From Actinoplanes sp. TBRC 11911 (lineage in GTDB: Bacteria; Actinomycetota; Actinomycetes; Mycobacteriales; Micromonosporaceae), in NCBI RefSeq assembly GCF_012933445.1, contig NZ_JABBNC010000006.1:186001-250000 (forward strand): a DNA stretch of 64,000 nucleotides. The letters are read 5' to 3'. Both the position numbers and the translations under genes were made by a program. Below the pieces are notes generated by a model. That model had not been told where the DNA came from. It made no database searches and saw nothing but the letters and a program-made list of their open reading frames with translations. Of the stretch, positions 1 through 8,118 are shown in pieces (the first letter of the stretch is position 1; every line of letters begins with the position of its first letter).

Positions 1-325
1 AAAGGTCGGAGAAGTCGCGGGTGTAGACCGTGCTTACCTGGACCTGGCCTGAGGTCACCTCGAGGCCGGCCTTGAGCCAGTTGCGTGCGTCTCCGCGCAC
101 CATCATTCCGGCCTGGTCGAAGCGGGTGTCATGCGCGGCGTCGACGGTCGCCTCGGCGGTGAAGTCGCCCTCGACCGCCCGATGGTAGAAGTGGCCGTTG
201 TCGGTGACCCAGCCGTAGAAGGTCTCCCGCCAGAAGTCGGTCCGCTCCCCCGTTACCGCGCGCAGCACACCGTCGGTGACCGACCAGTCTTGCGGCTCGT
301 TGAGCCACTTCATCTCCGTCAGCAT
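1..325 (-). CDS. DUF1349 domain protein (3' end cut by window edge)
   Basis: The minus-strand reading begins MLTEMKWLNEPQDWSVTDG and continues through TDFWRETFYGWVTDNGHFYHR and AGMMVRGDARNWLKAGLEV. That is the pattern of the DUF1349 family, concanavalin-like beta-sandwich proteins of unknown biochemical role. About 108 codons are visible before the sequence runs off the window, so the C-terminal half is missing. Two in-frame ATGs (325 and 313) are possible starts; 325 is used but 313 (MKWLNEP) fits family N-termini as well. The start lies only 22 bp from the divergent HD-domain gene, with a small dyad CCTA-GT-TAGG between them, so one or both transcripts are probably leaderless. The family assignment is confident; the function is unknown. 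Confidence 0.85.
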   Translation of the reverse strand, partial: MLTEMKWLNEPQDWSVTDGVLRAVTGERTDFWRETFYGWVTDNGHFYHRAVEGDFTAEATVDAAHDTRFDQAGMMVRGDARNWLKAGLEVTSGQVQVSTVYTRDFSDL

Positions 326-347
326 GTGGCGCAGCCTAGTTAGGTTG

Positions 348-893
348 ATGCGCGTGCTGCCGCTGCCATCGCCCGTAGACGCCCTGTTGCTCGACGTGAA
401 CGCTCCCGCACGCCTGCGGGCACACCTCACCCTCGTCCACGACGTGGCCGCCACGCTGACCGACTGGCTGCGGTCGACGCATCCAGCGGTGGAGTTCGAC
501 CGTGCCGCGGTGCTGTTCGGTGCCGCCACCCACGACATCGGCAAGGTGGTGCACCCGTCGGAGCTGTCGGCCCCCGGGTCCGAGCATGAGCCGGCCGGCG
601 AACGTCTGCTGCTGGCCGCCGGGGTCGAGCCGCGGTTGGCCCGGTTCGCCGCGACGCACGGGAGCTGGCACGCCCCCGGCATCACCACCGACGACATCCT
701 GGTGAGCGTGGCCGACAAGGTCTGGAAGGCAAAACGGGTCGCCGACTTGGAGCAGTTGCTGGTGGGACGCGTGGCCGAGGCGTCGGCGGTGCCGCCTTGG
801 CAGGCGTTCCTGGGCCTCGACGACGAGCTGACCCGCATCGCTGACTCGGCCGACGCGCGCCTGGCCTACCAGAACAGCCATTCCGTCGCATAG
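348..893 (+). CDS. HD-domain phosphohydrolase-like protein
   Basis: This roughly 181-residue protein has the HD metal-site pattern: a histidine in HLTLVHD, the HD pair in GAATHDIGKVVHP, a later histidine in FAATHGSWH and an aspartate in VSVADKVWK. HD proteins usually hydrolyse phosphate esters of nucleotides or related metabolites; no substrate can be inferred here. The open frame extends upstream to 276, but that would cross the divergent DUF1349 start. ATG 348 is therefore preferred, and GTG 354 is an alternative if the mRNA is leaderless (TAGGTT at 341-346 could be a -10 box). The gene stands alone, followed by a short gap before the efflux operon. Confidence 0.75.
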   Translation: MRVLPLPSPVDALLLDVNAPARLRAHLTLVHDVAATLTDWLRSTHPAVEFDRAAVLFGAATHDIGKVVHPSELSAPGSEHEPAGERLLLAAGVEPRLARFAATHGSWHAPGITTDDILVSVADKVWKAKRVADLEQLLVGRVAEASAVPPWQAFLGLDDELTRIADSADARLAYQNSHSVA

Positions 894-1029
894 ACACGCC
901 CTGGCCGTACCGCCGCTGGCTCTTGATGGTGAAGCTGGAATATCCGGTTCGGCGGACACCCGGGTGGGCGAACGGGTTGAATCCGGATTCAGCAGTGCTG
1001 ACCGGATCTGTTGCCCAACAGGAGTCTTC

Positions 1030-1263
1030 GTGCGCGCCTTGCCCATTCGCCGCCGCCGGCTTTTCGCCGGGTTCTTCGACGACCCCGCCTTGGCTGCGCC
1101 GGCCGCTGCCGGATCGGGCGACGATGGGCCGGCACTCGCAGGCGGTGCCACACCGGGCGGCGGGAACAACGTCGGCGGGCTCGGTGACGCAAGCCAGGCA
1201 AGTCGGGTCGGCGGCGCGTCGTGGGTGGCGGCTGCCGTGGCGTGGGCCGGGCGGCGGCCGTGA
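1030..1263 (+). CDS. small hypothetical protein coupled to efflux adaptor
   Basis: This is a 77-codon frame starting GTG, with AGGAG at 1020-1024 five bases upstream. The stop codon TGA (1261-1263) overlaps the ATG of the next gene by one base. The product begins with a basic stretch (RALPIRRRRLF) and then becomes Gly/Ala-rich; it has no recognisable domain and no clear membrane segment. Third codon positions are strongly G or C, as in neighbouring genes. The good ribosome site and translational coupling argue that it is a real leader gene of the efflux operon, but no family was recognised and a chance frame in GC-rich DNA is possible. Confidence 0.4.
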   Translation: MRALPIRRRRLFAGFFDDPALAAPAAAGSGDDGPALAGGATPGGGNNVGGLGDASQASRVGGASWVAAAVAWAGRRP

Positions 1264-2543
1264 TGAAGAAGTGGGTGGCGGGCGGGCTCGTCGTGGTGGC
1301 TGCCGGAGCCGGGGTGGCGGCGTGGGTGGTGCGCGATGAGAACGGGAAACCCGCCGCCGAGCCGGTCGCGACGGTTGCTGTTGGCACCGGGGCGGTGACC
1401 GCGGCGGTGGCTGCGACCGGGACCGTGCAGCCTGCGGCTATCCGCGCGCTGTCGTTCGCGGTTGATGCCACGGTGAAGTCGGTTGGTGTCCGGGCCGGGT
1501 CACGCGTGGCCAAGGGGGCTGTGCTGGCATTCGTCGACGATGCCGATGCCGTGGACTCGGTTGCCGAAGCCAAAGAGTCGCTGTCCGAAGCGGAGGATCG
1601 GCTCGCCGCGGCCAAATCGGCCGAGGCAAAGGCGGCTGCGGGAAAGACGGCTGCCGCCACGTCGGCTGCGGAGACTTCGATTGCCTCCACGTCGGCCGCA
1701 GCAAAGGCGGCGGCCGCGTCGGCTGCAGCAAAGGCGGCGGCCCCGTTGGCTGCAGCGAAGGCGGTGGCAGGTTTTTCGACTGCCACCGCGGCGACTGCCC
1801 ACGCTGCGTCCTCGGCCTCGGAGGCTGCGCCCAACCCCCCACTCTCGGTGTCCGGGACGACGTCAACGACGGTAATTGGTGCCGCCTCCGCCGCGGGTGG
1901 CACCGGCGGGCAGGGCGGTGGGGCCGAAGCGTCGGCTGCCGGGGACGCCACCTTTGTCGCGCAGACGCAGGTCAACCAGGCGCGGTACGCGCTGGCGGAG
2001 GCGCGCGTCGCGCTCGCCGGGACCACGATCACGGCGCCCGTCGCCGGGACCGTGATGGCGGTCGCGGGCAAGGTGGGCGCGAACGTCAGCAAAGGGGCCA
2101 CGTTCATCACGCTGGCCGATGCGGACGCCATGCGGGTGTCGGCGGCGTTTCCGGAGGCGGACGCCGGGAGCCTGGCGGTCGGGCAGAACGCCACCGTGAC
2201 GCTGGCCGGCCGGGTGGGTGAGAAGTTCGCGGCGTCCGTGGTGCAGGTGGATCCGGTGGGGGTCGCGGACGGCACGCTGGTCACGTACGGGGTGATGCTG
2301 GTCTTCGGGAAGCAGCCGGCCGGGCTCCTCGCGGGGCAGAGCGCCGCCGTCGAGGTGACCACCGACTGGGTGGCGGAGAGTCTGCGGGTGCCCTCGACCG
2401 CGGTGCACGACGCCGGGGGTGGCAAAGGGACCGTGCGGGTGGCGGGCAGCGAGAGGCGGGTGGGCGTCGGGCTGCGCGGCGATCAGTACACGCAGATCAC
2501 CTCGGGGCTGACGGCCGGCGAGCTCGTGGTCCGATCCTGGTAG
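1263..2543 (+). CDS. HlyD/MacA-type efflux periplasmic-adaptor protein 1
   Basis: A 426-residue membrane-anchored adaptor of the HlyD/MacA family. The N-terminus MKKWVAGGLVVVAAGAGVAAWVV is a membrane anchor. It is followed by a first half-lipoyl segment (ALSFAVDATVKSVGVRAGS), a long Ala/Lys/Glu-rich helical hairpin from about residue 95 to 185, the second lipoyl half (TTITAPVAGTVMAVAGKVGAN) and a beta-barrel domain. The hairpin is unusually alanine-rich and runs into a low-complexity Ser/Thr/Gly linker. In Gram-positive bacteria such adaptors bridge an ABC permease to the extracytoplasmic side and help export hydrophobic compounds or peptides. A terminator-like hairpin follows it, and a second adaptor, ATPase and permease lie downstream. 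Confidence 0.85.
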   Translation: MKKWVAGGLVVVAAGAGVAAWVVRDENGKPAAEPVATVAVGTGAVTAAVAATGTVQPAAIRALSFAVDATVKSVGVRAGSRVAKGAVLAFVDDADAVDSVAEAKESLSEAEDRLAAAKSAEAKAAAGKTAAATSAAETSIASTSAAAKAAAASAAAKAAAPLAAAKAVAGFSTATAATAHAASSASEAAPNPPLSVSGTTSTTVIGAASAAGGTGGQGGGAEASAAGDATFVAQTQVNQARYALAEARVALAGTTITAPVAGTVMAVAGKVGANVSKGATFITLADADAMRVSAAFPEADAGSLAVGQNATVTLAGRVGEKFAASVVQVDPVGVADGTLVTYGVMLVFGKQPAGLLAGQSAAVEVTTDWVAESLRVPSTAVHDAGGGKGTVRVAGSERRVGVGLRGDQYTQITSGLTAGELVVRSW

Positions 2544-2555
2544 CGACCGCTCGGC

Positions 2556-2593
2556 AGAAGCCACATCCGGATGGCCCTTTTCTGTGGCTTTTG
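2556..2593 (+). terminator. Rho-independent terminator after adaptor 1
   Basis: The inverted repeat AAGCCACA (2558-2565) pairs with TGTGGCTT (2583-2590), with a 17-base loop, and runs directly into TTTT. It lies 14 bases after the stop of adaptor 1 and may attenuate readthrough into the second adaptor gene. Confidence 0.6.
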
Positions 2594-2628
2594 CCCTTAT
2601 CGCGCCTAAGAGGCGGTAATCATGGTGT

Positions 2629-3645
2629 GTGGCTCGGCTTCTCCCTAGTTTTCTCGTCAATCTCCTCCTGGCTGCGCTCGCGCTGGGCGCTGCGGGCTGG
2701 GCAACCGTGCAGGTCCGGGCGGACGGGGCGGTCACGAGCGCGGCGGCGTCCGGGGCGCGGACCGTCACCGTGGGCCGGGGGATCGTGACGGCCACGGTGT
2801 CCGCCGACGGGAGTCTGGAGCCGGTCACCAGCGCGATCGCCAACTTCGGGACGGGCGGCACGGTCACCGCGGTCTCCGTGAAGGTGGGCGACAAGGTCAC
2901 CAAGGGCCAGCTGCTGGCCCAGGTCGACGCGGCGGCGGCGCAGCGAGCCCTCGATCTCGCCAAGGCGAACCGGACCGCGGCGCAGGATGCCGTGAACCGA
3001 GCGACGGGAGCCGGCACCGACGCCGCCAGGAACGAGCTGGCGACCGCCCAGATCGCCGTCGACGCGGCTCAGGCGGGTGTCGACGGCACGACGCTCACCG
3101 CTCCGATGACGGGCACGGTCACCTCGCTCAACGGCACGGTGGGGTCGTCCGTGAACACCAATGCGGCGTCGCCGGGCTTCGTGGAGATCGCCGACCTGAC
3201 CCGGTTGCAGGTCGTGGCGGCGTTCGCCGAGGCGGACGCGACGCGGGTCAAGGCCGGGCAGACCGCCGCGATCACCTGGAGCGCGCTGCACGGGGCGACG
3301 GCGAACGGCGAGGTCCTCGCGGTCGATCCGTCGGCCACGACAAGCAACAGCGTGGTCTCGTACGGCGTGACGACCAGCATCGGATCGCTGCCGCCGGGGG
3401 CCCGGGCCGGCCAGTCGGTGACCGTCAGCGTGACCACCGGGACGGCCCGCAACGCGCTCATGGTGAACGCGGCCGCGGTCGCCGTCAGCGGCAGCCGGTA
3501 CACGGTCGGCGTGCTCGGCGCGGGCGGAACCACCGAGACCAGAGCGGTGCGGGTCGGTGTGAAGGGCGATTCCGCGTACGAGATAACTTCCGGGCTCGCC
3601 GAGGGTGAGCAGGTCGTGGTGCCGCAGGGCGGAGGGCCGCCCTGA
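2629..3645 (+). CDS. HlyD/MacA-type efflux adaptor protein 2
   Basis: A 338-residue second adaptor of the same family. It has an N-terminal membrane anchor (LLPSFLVNLLLAALALGAAGW), a first lipoyl half (TSAIANFGTGGTVTAVSVKVG), a short helical hairpin, a second lipoyl half (TTLTAPMTGTVTSLNGTVGSS) and a barrel domain ending in EITSGLAEGEQVVVPQ. GTG 2629 is the only possible start because the frame is closed by TAA at 2617. Its stop codon overlaps the ATG of the ATPase gene, so the two are translationally coupled. This is probably the adaptor that works directly with the downstream ATPase and permease. Confidence 0.85.
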   Translation: MARLLPSFLVNLLLAALALGAAGWATVQVRADGAVTSAAASGARTVTVGRGIVTATVSADGSLEPVTSAIANFGTGGTVTAVSVKVGDKVTKGQLLAQVDAAAAQRALDLAKANRTAAQDAVNRATGAGTDAARNELATAQIAVDAAQAGVDGTTLTAPMTGTVTSLNGTVGSSVNTNAASPGFVEIADLTRLQVVAAFAEADATRVKAGQTAAITWSALHGATANGEVLAVDPSATTSNSVVSYGVTTSIGSLPPGARAGQSVTVSVTTGTARNALMVNAAAVAVSGSRYTVGVLGAGGTTETRAVRVGVKGDSAYEITSGLAEGEQVVVPQGGGPP

Positions 3646-4364
3646 TGCATCCGGTTCTCGAGGTACGCGCTCTGACCAAGGTGTACGGCGAGGGTGACAC
3701 CCGGGTGCACGCGCTTCGCGGGGTGTCGCTCGCCGTCGAGCGAGGCCAATACGTGGCGATCATGGGCCCGTCCGGCTCCGGCAAATCCACCCTGATGAAC
3801 ATCCTCGGCTGCCTCGACATCCCGTCCGGCGGGTGCTACCTGCTGGACAGCGTCGACGTCAGCGGCCTTTCCGACCGGCAGCTCGCGCTCGTCCGCAACC
3901 GGCTCATCGGGTTCGTCTTCCAAGCCTTCAACCTCATTCCCCGTACGTCCGCACGGGCCAATGTCGAGCTCCCACTGGCGTACGCGGGAATCCATGCGCG
4001 GGAGCGACGGGAGCGTGCCATGCGGGCGCTCGAGCTGGTGGGGCTGGCCGATCGGGCCGACCACGAGCCGAATCAGCTCTCCGGCGGGCAGCAGCAGCGG
4101 GTCGCGGTGGCGCGTGCGCTGGTCACGCAGCCGGCGTTGATCCTGGCCGACGAGCCCACCGGCAATCTCGACAGTCACTCGACCGAGGACATCCTGACCG
4201 TGTTCGACGAGCTCAAGGCGGCCGGCCGGACCGTCGTGCTGATCACCCACGAGCCGGATGTCGGCGCGCGTGCCGACCGGCTGATCAAGCTCTTCGACGG
4301 GCAGATCCGCAGCGACGAACCGAAACGGCCGGCCGGGCGGCACGCGGAGGCGAACGCGCTGTGA
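3645..4364 (+). CDS. MacB/LolD-type ABC transporter ATPase
   Basis: A 239-residue nucleotide-binding subunit. Walker A is GPSGSGKST at residues 41-49, the ABC signature LSGGQQQR is near 145, Walker [13 protein letters not shown] is near 165, and the switch histidine lies in VVLITHEPD. The DEPTGNLDS sequence marks the MacB/LolD subfamily, which powers mechanotransmission-type permeases instead of classical import. Both ends overlap neighbours by 1-4 bases (ATG 3645 with the adaptor stop; TGA 4362-4364 with the permease GTG). Adaptor 2, ATPase and permease therefore form a tight operon. Likely role: ATP-driven extrusion of a drug, peptide or lipid. Confidence 0.92.
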   Translation: MHPVLEVRALTKVYGEGDTRVHALRGVSLAVERGQYVAIMGPSGSGKSTLMNILGCLDIPSGGCYLLDSVDVSGLSDRQLALVRNRLIGFVFQAFNLIPRTSARANVELPLAYAGIHARERRERAMRALELVGLADRADHEPNQLSGGQQQRVAVARALVTQPALILADEPTGNLDSHSTEDILTVFDELKAAGRTVVLITHEPDVGARADRLIKLFDGQIRSDEPKRPAGRHAEANAL

Positions 4365-5524
4365 ACATCGCCGAGATCGTCCGGTTCGCGCTGCGCGGGG
4401 TGGCGGCGAACAAGCTGCGGTCGTCGCTGACGATGCTGGGCATCCTGATCGGGGTGGCCGCGGTGATTCTGCTGGTCGCGGTCGGGAACGGGTCGGCGAA
4501 GGCGGTCAGCGACCAGATCGCGGCGCTCGGCACGAACACGCTGACCGTCAGTTCGCGAGCCGGCGGGCTGACCATGGGGGTGGCCGACGCCCTCGTCGAT
4601 CCGGTTCTCGCGCCGGACGTGAAGTCGGTGTCGCCCGTGGTGAGTGCGGCGGCCGCCGTGGCGTACGGCGGCACCTCGTACGATGTCGGCTCCTTCGTCG
4701 GGACCACGCCGGGCTATTTCGCGGCGACCAACAGCCCGGTGTCGGCGGGAGCCGTTTTCGGTGCCGACGACAATGCTCAGGGCCGCAGGGTGGTGGTCAT
4801 CGGGCAGACCGTCGCCGATTCGCTCTTTCCGGGTACGGACGCGATCGGTCAGCAAGTCACGGTGGGCGGGGCGTTGTTCACCGTCACGGGCGTACTGGCG
4901 CAGAAAAGCTCTTCGGTCGGCGGCTCGGACGCCGATGACACCGCGATCGCGCCGATAACGGCCGTGCGGCAGGTGCTCACCGGGTACGGGACGCTCAGCT
5001 CGATCCTGGTCGAGGCCGCCGATTCGCCGAAGGTCGGGGCGGCGGAAGCGCAGATCACCACGATTCTCGATCGGCGGGTGCCGGCGGGATATCGGATTCG
5101 CAGCGCCGAGCAGCTTCTCGACACGCAGGCCGGGACCGCGGATACGTTCACCACGTTGCTGGGTGCGGTGGCGGCGATCAGTTTGCTGGTCGGGGGTATC
5201 GGCACCACGAACATCATGCTCGTCACGGTCACCGAGCGGACTCGTGAGATCGGGATTCGCAAAGCGCTCGGGGCGCCGCGCCGGACGATTCTGACGCAGT
5301 TCCTCATCGAGGCGACGTTGCTCAGTTTCCTCGGTGGCGGGTTGGGCGTGGCCGCGGCGCTGATCGCGGCGAGATTCAGCATTGCCGGGGTCACGCCGAT
5401 CGTGGTGCCCGGTTCGGTCGCGCTGGCGCTGGGCGTTTCGGTGGTGATCGGTTTGTTCTTCGGTGGATTGCCGGCCGCGCGGGCGGCGCGACTGCGGCCG
5501 ATCGACGCACTTCGCTACGAATAG
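4361..5524 (+). CDS. MacB/FtsX-type ABC permease
   Basis: A 387-residue permease. One N-terminal membrane helix (SLTMLGILIGVAAVILLVAVG) follows the family signature ALRGVAANKLRS. A large extracytoplasmic MacB-like core domain spans about residues 50-260, and three C-terminal helices (FTTLLGAVAAISLLVGGIG; LLSFLGGGLGVAAALIAA; VALALGVSVVIGLFFGGL) separate the conserved TERTREIGIRKALGA loop. GTG 4361 overlaps the ATPase stop by four bases; longer upstream readings are shadows of the ATPase. The family couples ATP hydrolysis in the cytoplasm to conformational work outside. The protein is complete and shows no sign of damage. Confidence 0.92.
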   Translation: MNIAEIVRFALRGVAANKLRSSLTMLGILIGVAAVILLVAVGNGSAKAVSDQIAALGTNTLTVSSRAGGLTMGVADALVDPVLAPDVKSVSPVVSAAAAVAYGGTSYDVGSFVGTTPGYFAATNSPVSAGAVFGADDNAQGRRVVVIGQTVADSLFPGTDAIGQQVTVGGALFTVTGVLAQKSSSVGGSDADDTAIAPITAVRQVLTGYGTLSSILVEAADSPKVGAAEAQITTILDRRVPAGYRIRSAEQLLDTQAGTADTFTTLLGAVAAISLLVGGIGTTNIMLVTVTERTREIGIRKALGAPRRTILTQFLIEATLLSFLGGGLGVAAALIAARFSIAGVTPIVVPGSVALALGVSVVIGLFFGGLPAARAARLRPIDALRYE

Positions 5525-5534
5525 GAGCGCAGTC

Positions 5535-6200
5535 ATGAGCAAGACGCACACCGATTCGGATTCCGGCACGGACGCGGAGGCGAAGCCCGGCACAGACGCG
5601 GAGGCGAAGCCCGGCACAGACGCGGAGGCGAAGCCCGGCACGGACGCGGAGGCGAAGCCCGGCACGGACGCGGAGGCGAAGCCCGGCAGCGACGATCGCT
5701 CGGATGCCGGCGCCGGCTCGAAGCGCGACACCCAAGCCCTGCCGACCGCCGCCGCCGAGGCGGAAACGCCGCACGACGACGAGCTTCCGGCGCGGCTCCG
5801 GGCCGCCGCACCGCGGCAGTGGCGCAACCGAGCGACGCCCTGGCTGTTCGCGGCGGTGCTGCTGGCCGGTGGCTTCCTGGGCGGGGTGCAGGTACAGAAG
5901 ACGTGGGGAAAGCCGGCCGCCGACTCGTCCGGCGCGAGCCAGGCCATCCCGGCACCGGCTTTCACCCCACCGGCCGGCACCGACATCCAGGAGACCACCG
6001 GCATGCTCAAATCGGTCACCACGAACGCGTTGACGATACGGACCACGGACGGCCGAACCCGTACGGTCAAAATCGCCGAATCCACCAGGATGCGGCAGAG
6101 CGTGACCATCGCGAAGCTCAAGCCCGGCCGCCCGGTCACCATCCAGGGCAGCACCGCGGCCGACGGCACCGTCACCGCGACCGCGGTCACCGTCTCCTGA
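5535..6200 (+). CDS. single-pass membrane protein with GTDAEAKP repeats and DUF5666-like domain
   Basis: A 221-residue protein starting 10 bases after the permease stop, with GGAG at 5524-5527 ahead of ATG 5535. The cytoplasmic N-terminus carries five perfect or near-perfect copies of GTDAEAKP, then an acidic/Ala-rich segment. One membrane helix (WLFAAVLLAGGFLGGVQV) lies around residues 100-120. The extracytoplasmic C-terminal domain (ETTGMLKSVTTNALTIRTTD, then TVKIAESTRM and KLKPGRPVTIQG) looks like the small DUF5666-type OB/beta fold found after efflux genes. It is the last gene of the efflux operon and may be an accessory or sensor subunit; that role is inference from position. Confidence 0.75.
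   Translation: MSKTHTDSDSGTDAEAKPGTDAEAKPGTDAEAKPGTDAEAKPGTDAEAKPGSDDRSDAGAGSKRDTQALPTAAAEAETPHDDELPARLRAAAPRQWRNRATPWLFAAVLLAGGFLGGVQVQKTWGKPAADSSGASQAIPAPAFTPPAGTDIQETTGMLKSVTTNALTIRTTDGRTRTVKIAESTRMRQSVTIAKLKPGRPVTIQGSTAADGTVTATAVTVS
5565..5684 (+). repeat. five 24-bp in-frame tandem repeats
   Basis: Units start at 5565, 5589, 5613, 5637 and 5661. Each encodes GTDAEAKP and differs at no more than about one base (GGCACGG versus GGCACAG). A 24-bp period keeps frame, so copy number can change without frameshift; such near-identity suggests recent expansion by slippage. Confidence 0.95.
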
Positions 6201-6223
6201 TCCCCCGCCGATAGGGTGGAGTG

Positions 6224-6658
6224 ATGGCGTCGGTAAAGCAGGTCCAGGTCACCTTCGATTGCGCGGAACCCGAGCGCGTCGCCCGTTTCTGGTGCGAGGT
6301 GCTGGGTTACGTGGTGCCGGCGCCGCCCGAGGGCTTCGCCAGCTGGGACGAGTTCGAGCGGTCGCAGCCGCCGGAGCGTCAGGGTGCCGCGTTCGCCTGC
6401 ATGGATCCCACCGGGGTCGGGCCGCGGCTGTTCTTCCAGCGCGTTCCCGAAGGCAAGGTCGTCAAGAACCGGGTCCATCTTGACGTACGCGTCGGCACCG
6501 GCCTCGTGGGTGACGAGCGCCTGGCCGCGCTCGAGGCGGAATGCGCGCGACTGCTGCCGCTCGGCGCGACCCGGGTGCGGCTCCTGCGTGCCGACGAGTT
6601 CAACGAGTCGTGCCTCGTGATGCAGGACGTCGAGGGCAACGAGTTCTGCCTCGACTGA
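6224..6658 (+). CDS. VOC (glyoxalase-like) family protein
   Basis: A 144-residue protein with the vicinal-oxygen-chelate layout: VQVTFDCAEPERVARFWCEVLGY, a middle strand set with DPTGVGPRLFFQRVPEGK, a second half-module starting NRVHLDVRVG, and the C-terminal LVMQDVEGNEFCLD. This is the common actinobacterial glyoxalase-like subtype often annotated as bleomycin-resistance-like. Metal ligands and substrate cannot be assigned from sequence alone. ATG 6224 is chosen over GTG 6221; both follow the purine-rich GGGTGGAG. It is monocistronic and converges with the small minus-strand gene at 6665. Confidence 0.85.
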   Translation: MASVKQVQVTFDCAEPERVARFWCEVLGYVVPAPPEGFASWDEFERSQPPERQGAAFACMDPTGVGPRLFFQRVPEGKVVKNRVHLDVRVGTGLVGDERLAALEAECARLLPLGATRVRLLRADEFNESCLVMQDVEGNEFCLD

Positions 6659-6664
6659 GCGGCC

Positions 6665-6889
6665 CTATCGGCGCCGGTTACGTGGGTGGCTCTTGGCGGT
6701 CCGCTCGTTGCCGTGCTTGTAGTTTCCGGTGAGGCGGGCCATCAGCTCCTGCGGGTCGTCGCTCTCCACGTCGACGAGGAAGCGAGCCGCCGCGGCGCCG
6801 CGAAGCACGGTGGCGACGCGACCGTGGTGCAGCAGTTCGACGTCCCCGTTCTTACGGACGCGATAGGTGAACCCCTCCGGCACCGGCAC
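6665..6889 (-). CDS. small conserved actinobacterial protein
   Basis: A 74-residue protein reading MPVPEGFTYRVRKNGDVELL, then HHGRVATVLRGAAAARFLVD and DDPQELMARLTGNYKHGNER with a basic tail. The pattern (hydrophobic N-terminus, LRG..A..FL.DV, QELMAR.TGNY..GNER) is familiar from unnamed short actinomycete proteins of unknown function. GTG 6889 is used; GTG 6883 is two codons in. GGGGA sits just upstream. The upstream SRPBCC gene ends at 6931, so the two may be co-transcribed. No catalytic motif is visible. Confidence 0.7.
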   Translation of the reverse strand: MPVPEGFTYRVRKNGDVELLHHGRVATVLRGAAAARFLVDVESDDPQELMARLTGNYKHGNERTAKSHPRNRRR

Positions 6890-6930
6890 CGCCGTATCGT
6901 CCCCGCCGGACGCCCCGGTACGCCACCGAT

Positions 6931-7431
6931 TTACGCGGCCGCGCGCTCGGCGAGGTGTTTCAGGTTCAGCAGCTGACGCCGTGCCATGACGAGATCGCCG
7001 ACGGACAGCCCGGCCGCGGTCAGGCGACCGGTGCGCATCACCACCTTGAGCAGCAGCCGCGTCGCGTCGTGCGCCTCGGGCACCAGCACGTACGACATGA
7101 AGCCGCCCATGATGCTCGCGGTCAGCTGCCGCCCGGGCTCGACCGAGACGATCCGGCCCAGCTTCCGCCCACCGGCCGTGGTGAACGCCTCGCCGACTTC
7201 CGGCTCGGGAAGGCCGAGCAGCTGCGGCGGTGAGCGACGGCCAAGGTTGTCGATCCAGTCGTAGGCGTACGGCGCGATCCTGATCTGCGCGACCCACGGC
7301 CACACGGCTTCCGGCGGCGCGTCGACCCGCACGCCCCGCCACACCCGCAGCTCCGGCGACGCCACCAGGTCGTCGCAGGGGTAGCGGCGCACGATGTCGC
7401 CGTCGGTCACTCCCCACCGATCCCCGATCAC
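6931..7431 (-). CDS. SRPBCC (START-like) family protein
   Basis: A 166-residue protein with the SRPBCC polyketide-cyclase/START fold pattern: RGVRVDAPPEAVWPWVAQIR, AYDWIDNLGRRSP, GRQLTASIMGGFMSYVLVP, ATRLLLKVVMRTG, and a C-terminal helix ARRQLLNLKHLAERAA. Proteins of this type bind hydrophobic ligands; the ligand is unknown. AAGGAGG (7439-7433) lies almost on top of GTG 7431, which is too close for an ideal ribosome site. GTG 7410, 21 bases downstream, is the alternative start, but homologous proteins normally include the DRWGVTD segment that only the 7431 start retains. Confidence 0.8.
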   Translation of the reverse strand: MIGDRWGVTDGDIVRRYPCDDLVASPELRVWRGVRVDAPPEAVWPWVAQIRIAPYAYDWIDNLGRRSPPQLLGLPEPEVGEAFTTAGGRKLGRIVSVEPGRQLTASIMGGFMSYVLVPEAHDATRLLLKVVMRTGRLTAAGLSVGDLVMARRQLLNLKHLAERAAA

Positions 7432-7877
7432 CCCTCCTTTTGTACGCCGGTAGGACCGCTCACGTGCGGCGGACCAGACCACGGTAGACGTCGACCGTCC
7501 ACAACCCACTGTCCACAATGTGCCCGGCCATAATCCGCCGTCCACAATCGGCGTCGGCCTCAGCATCGCCGGCTTCCGCGCCTTCACGCTGGGCGTGTCC
7601 GCGTCCATCCCGCCCCCGCGTCGCCCGATTTTTCGGCTTTTTTCTGTTGTTTCAACCCACCGTTCACAACCCACCATCTACAACCCACCATCCACGAACC
7701 GGCGTCCGCGACCCGCAACCCAACGCGAGCGGCGACCCAACGCGAGCGGCGACCCAACGCGAGCGGCGACCCACAACCCGCGAACCGCAACCCGCGAGCC
7801 CCAGCCCGCGACCGACATCCGCCGCCGAGATAACCGACGAACCGCACATGCCTGCAAGTCGACGCGCGCTTCGTCCG
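7432..7877. other. non-coding spacer with short tandem repeats
   Basis: No credible gene is present: frames here are short, arginine/proline-rich and mutually overlapping. The spacer carries repeated words of the type CCACAACCCACCATC between about 7495 and 7700, and three exact 17-bp units (starting 7723, 7740 and 7757). It leads into the first hairpin-repeat composite. Confidence 0.7.
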
Positions 7878-8118
7878 TCCATCCCACTATGTGGAGATCC
7901 TGGCCGCATTCTGGACTTTCTTGAGACCTTGGAGACTTACGCCCATATGCGAGCCATAAGTCTCCAAGGTCTACGAAACGTCGGGGAAAGCCGCCGAATA
8001 AAGGGCGCGAAAGTGGAGAAAACACGCTCTATTGTGGACTCATGTCTCACATTGCGGACGCGCTGCCACGATGTGGGCGCCAGTTCCGTGCAATGGACGC
8101 CGATCCCACATTATGGAC
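7878..8118 (+). repeat. hairpin-box composite repeat, copy I (no insertion)
   Basis: This copy has all parts in order: a 48-base leader starting CCATCCCACTATGTGGA, the 45-bp hairpin (7926-7970), a 60-base spacer containing AAAGCCG and GTGGAGAAAAC, and a box cluster at 8031-8118 (ATTGTGGAC, CTCACATTGCGGAC, CCACGATGTGG, CAATGGAC, TCCCACATTATGGAC). The same order of parts occurs at 13065-13718 and 51830-52607, and inverted at 43561-43756. No insertion is present, so it serves as the reference unfilled site. Function unknown. Confidence 0.8.
7926..7970 (+). repeat. 45-bp hairpin repeat, copy I
   Basis: Arms ACCTTGGAGACTTA (7926-7939) and TAAGTCTCCAAGGT (7957-7970) are perfectly complementary over 14 bp around a 17-base loop CGCCCATATGCGAGCCA. 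Two further pairs extend it to 7924-7972. Confidence 0.95.

Noticed and set aside
1221..1262. Longer N-terminus for adaptor 1 from 1221
   Set aside because: It would add a Gly/Arg-rich stretch before the membrane anchor MKKWVAGG; ATG 1263 places the anchor at the N-terminus as in the family.
7926..7970. Integron attC site or tRNA-like structure
   Set aside because: There is no GTTRRRY core, no extrahelical base pattern and no integrase; the loop does not fit a tRNA.
8031..8118. Cluster of DnaA boxes (TTGTCCACA-like)
   Set aside because: Words such as GTCCACAAT and ATTGTGGAC come close to the actinomycete DnaA box but mostly miss by one or two bases, and copies II and V are further away. No origin genes are nearby.
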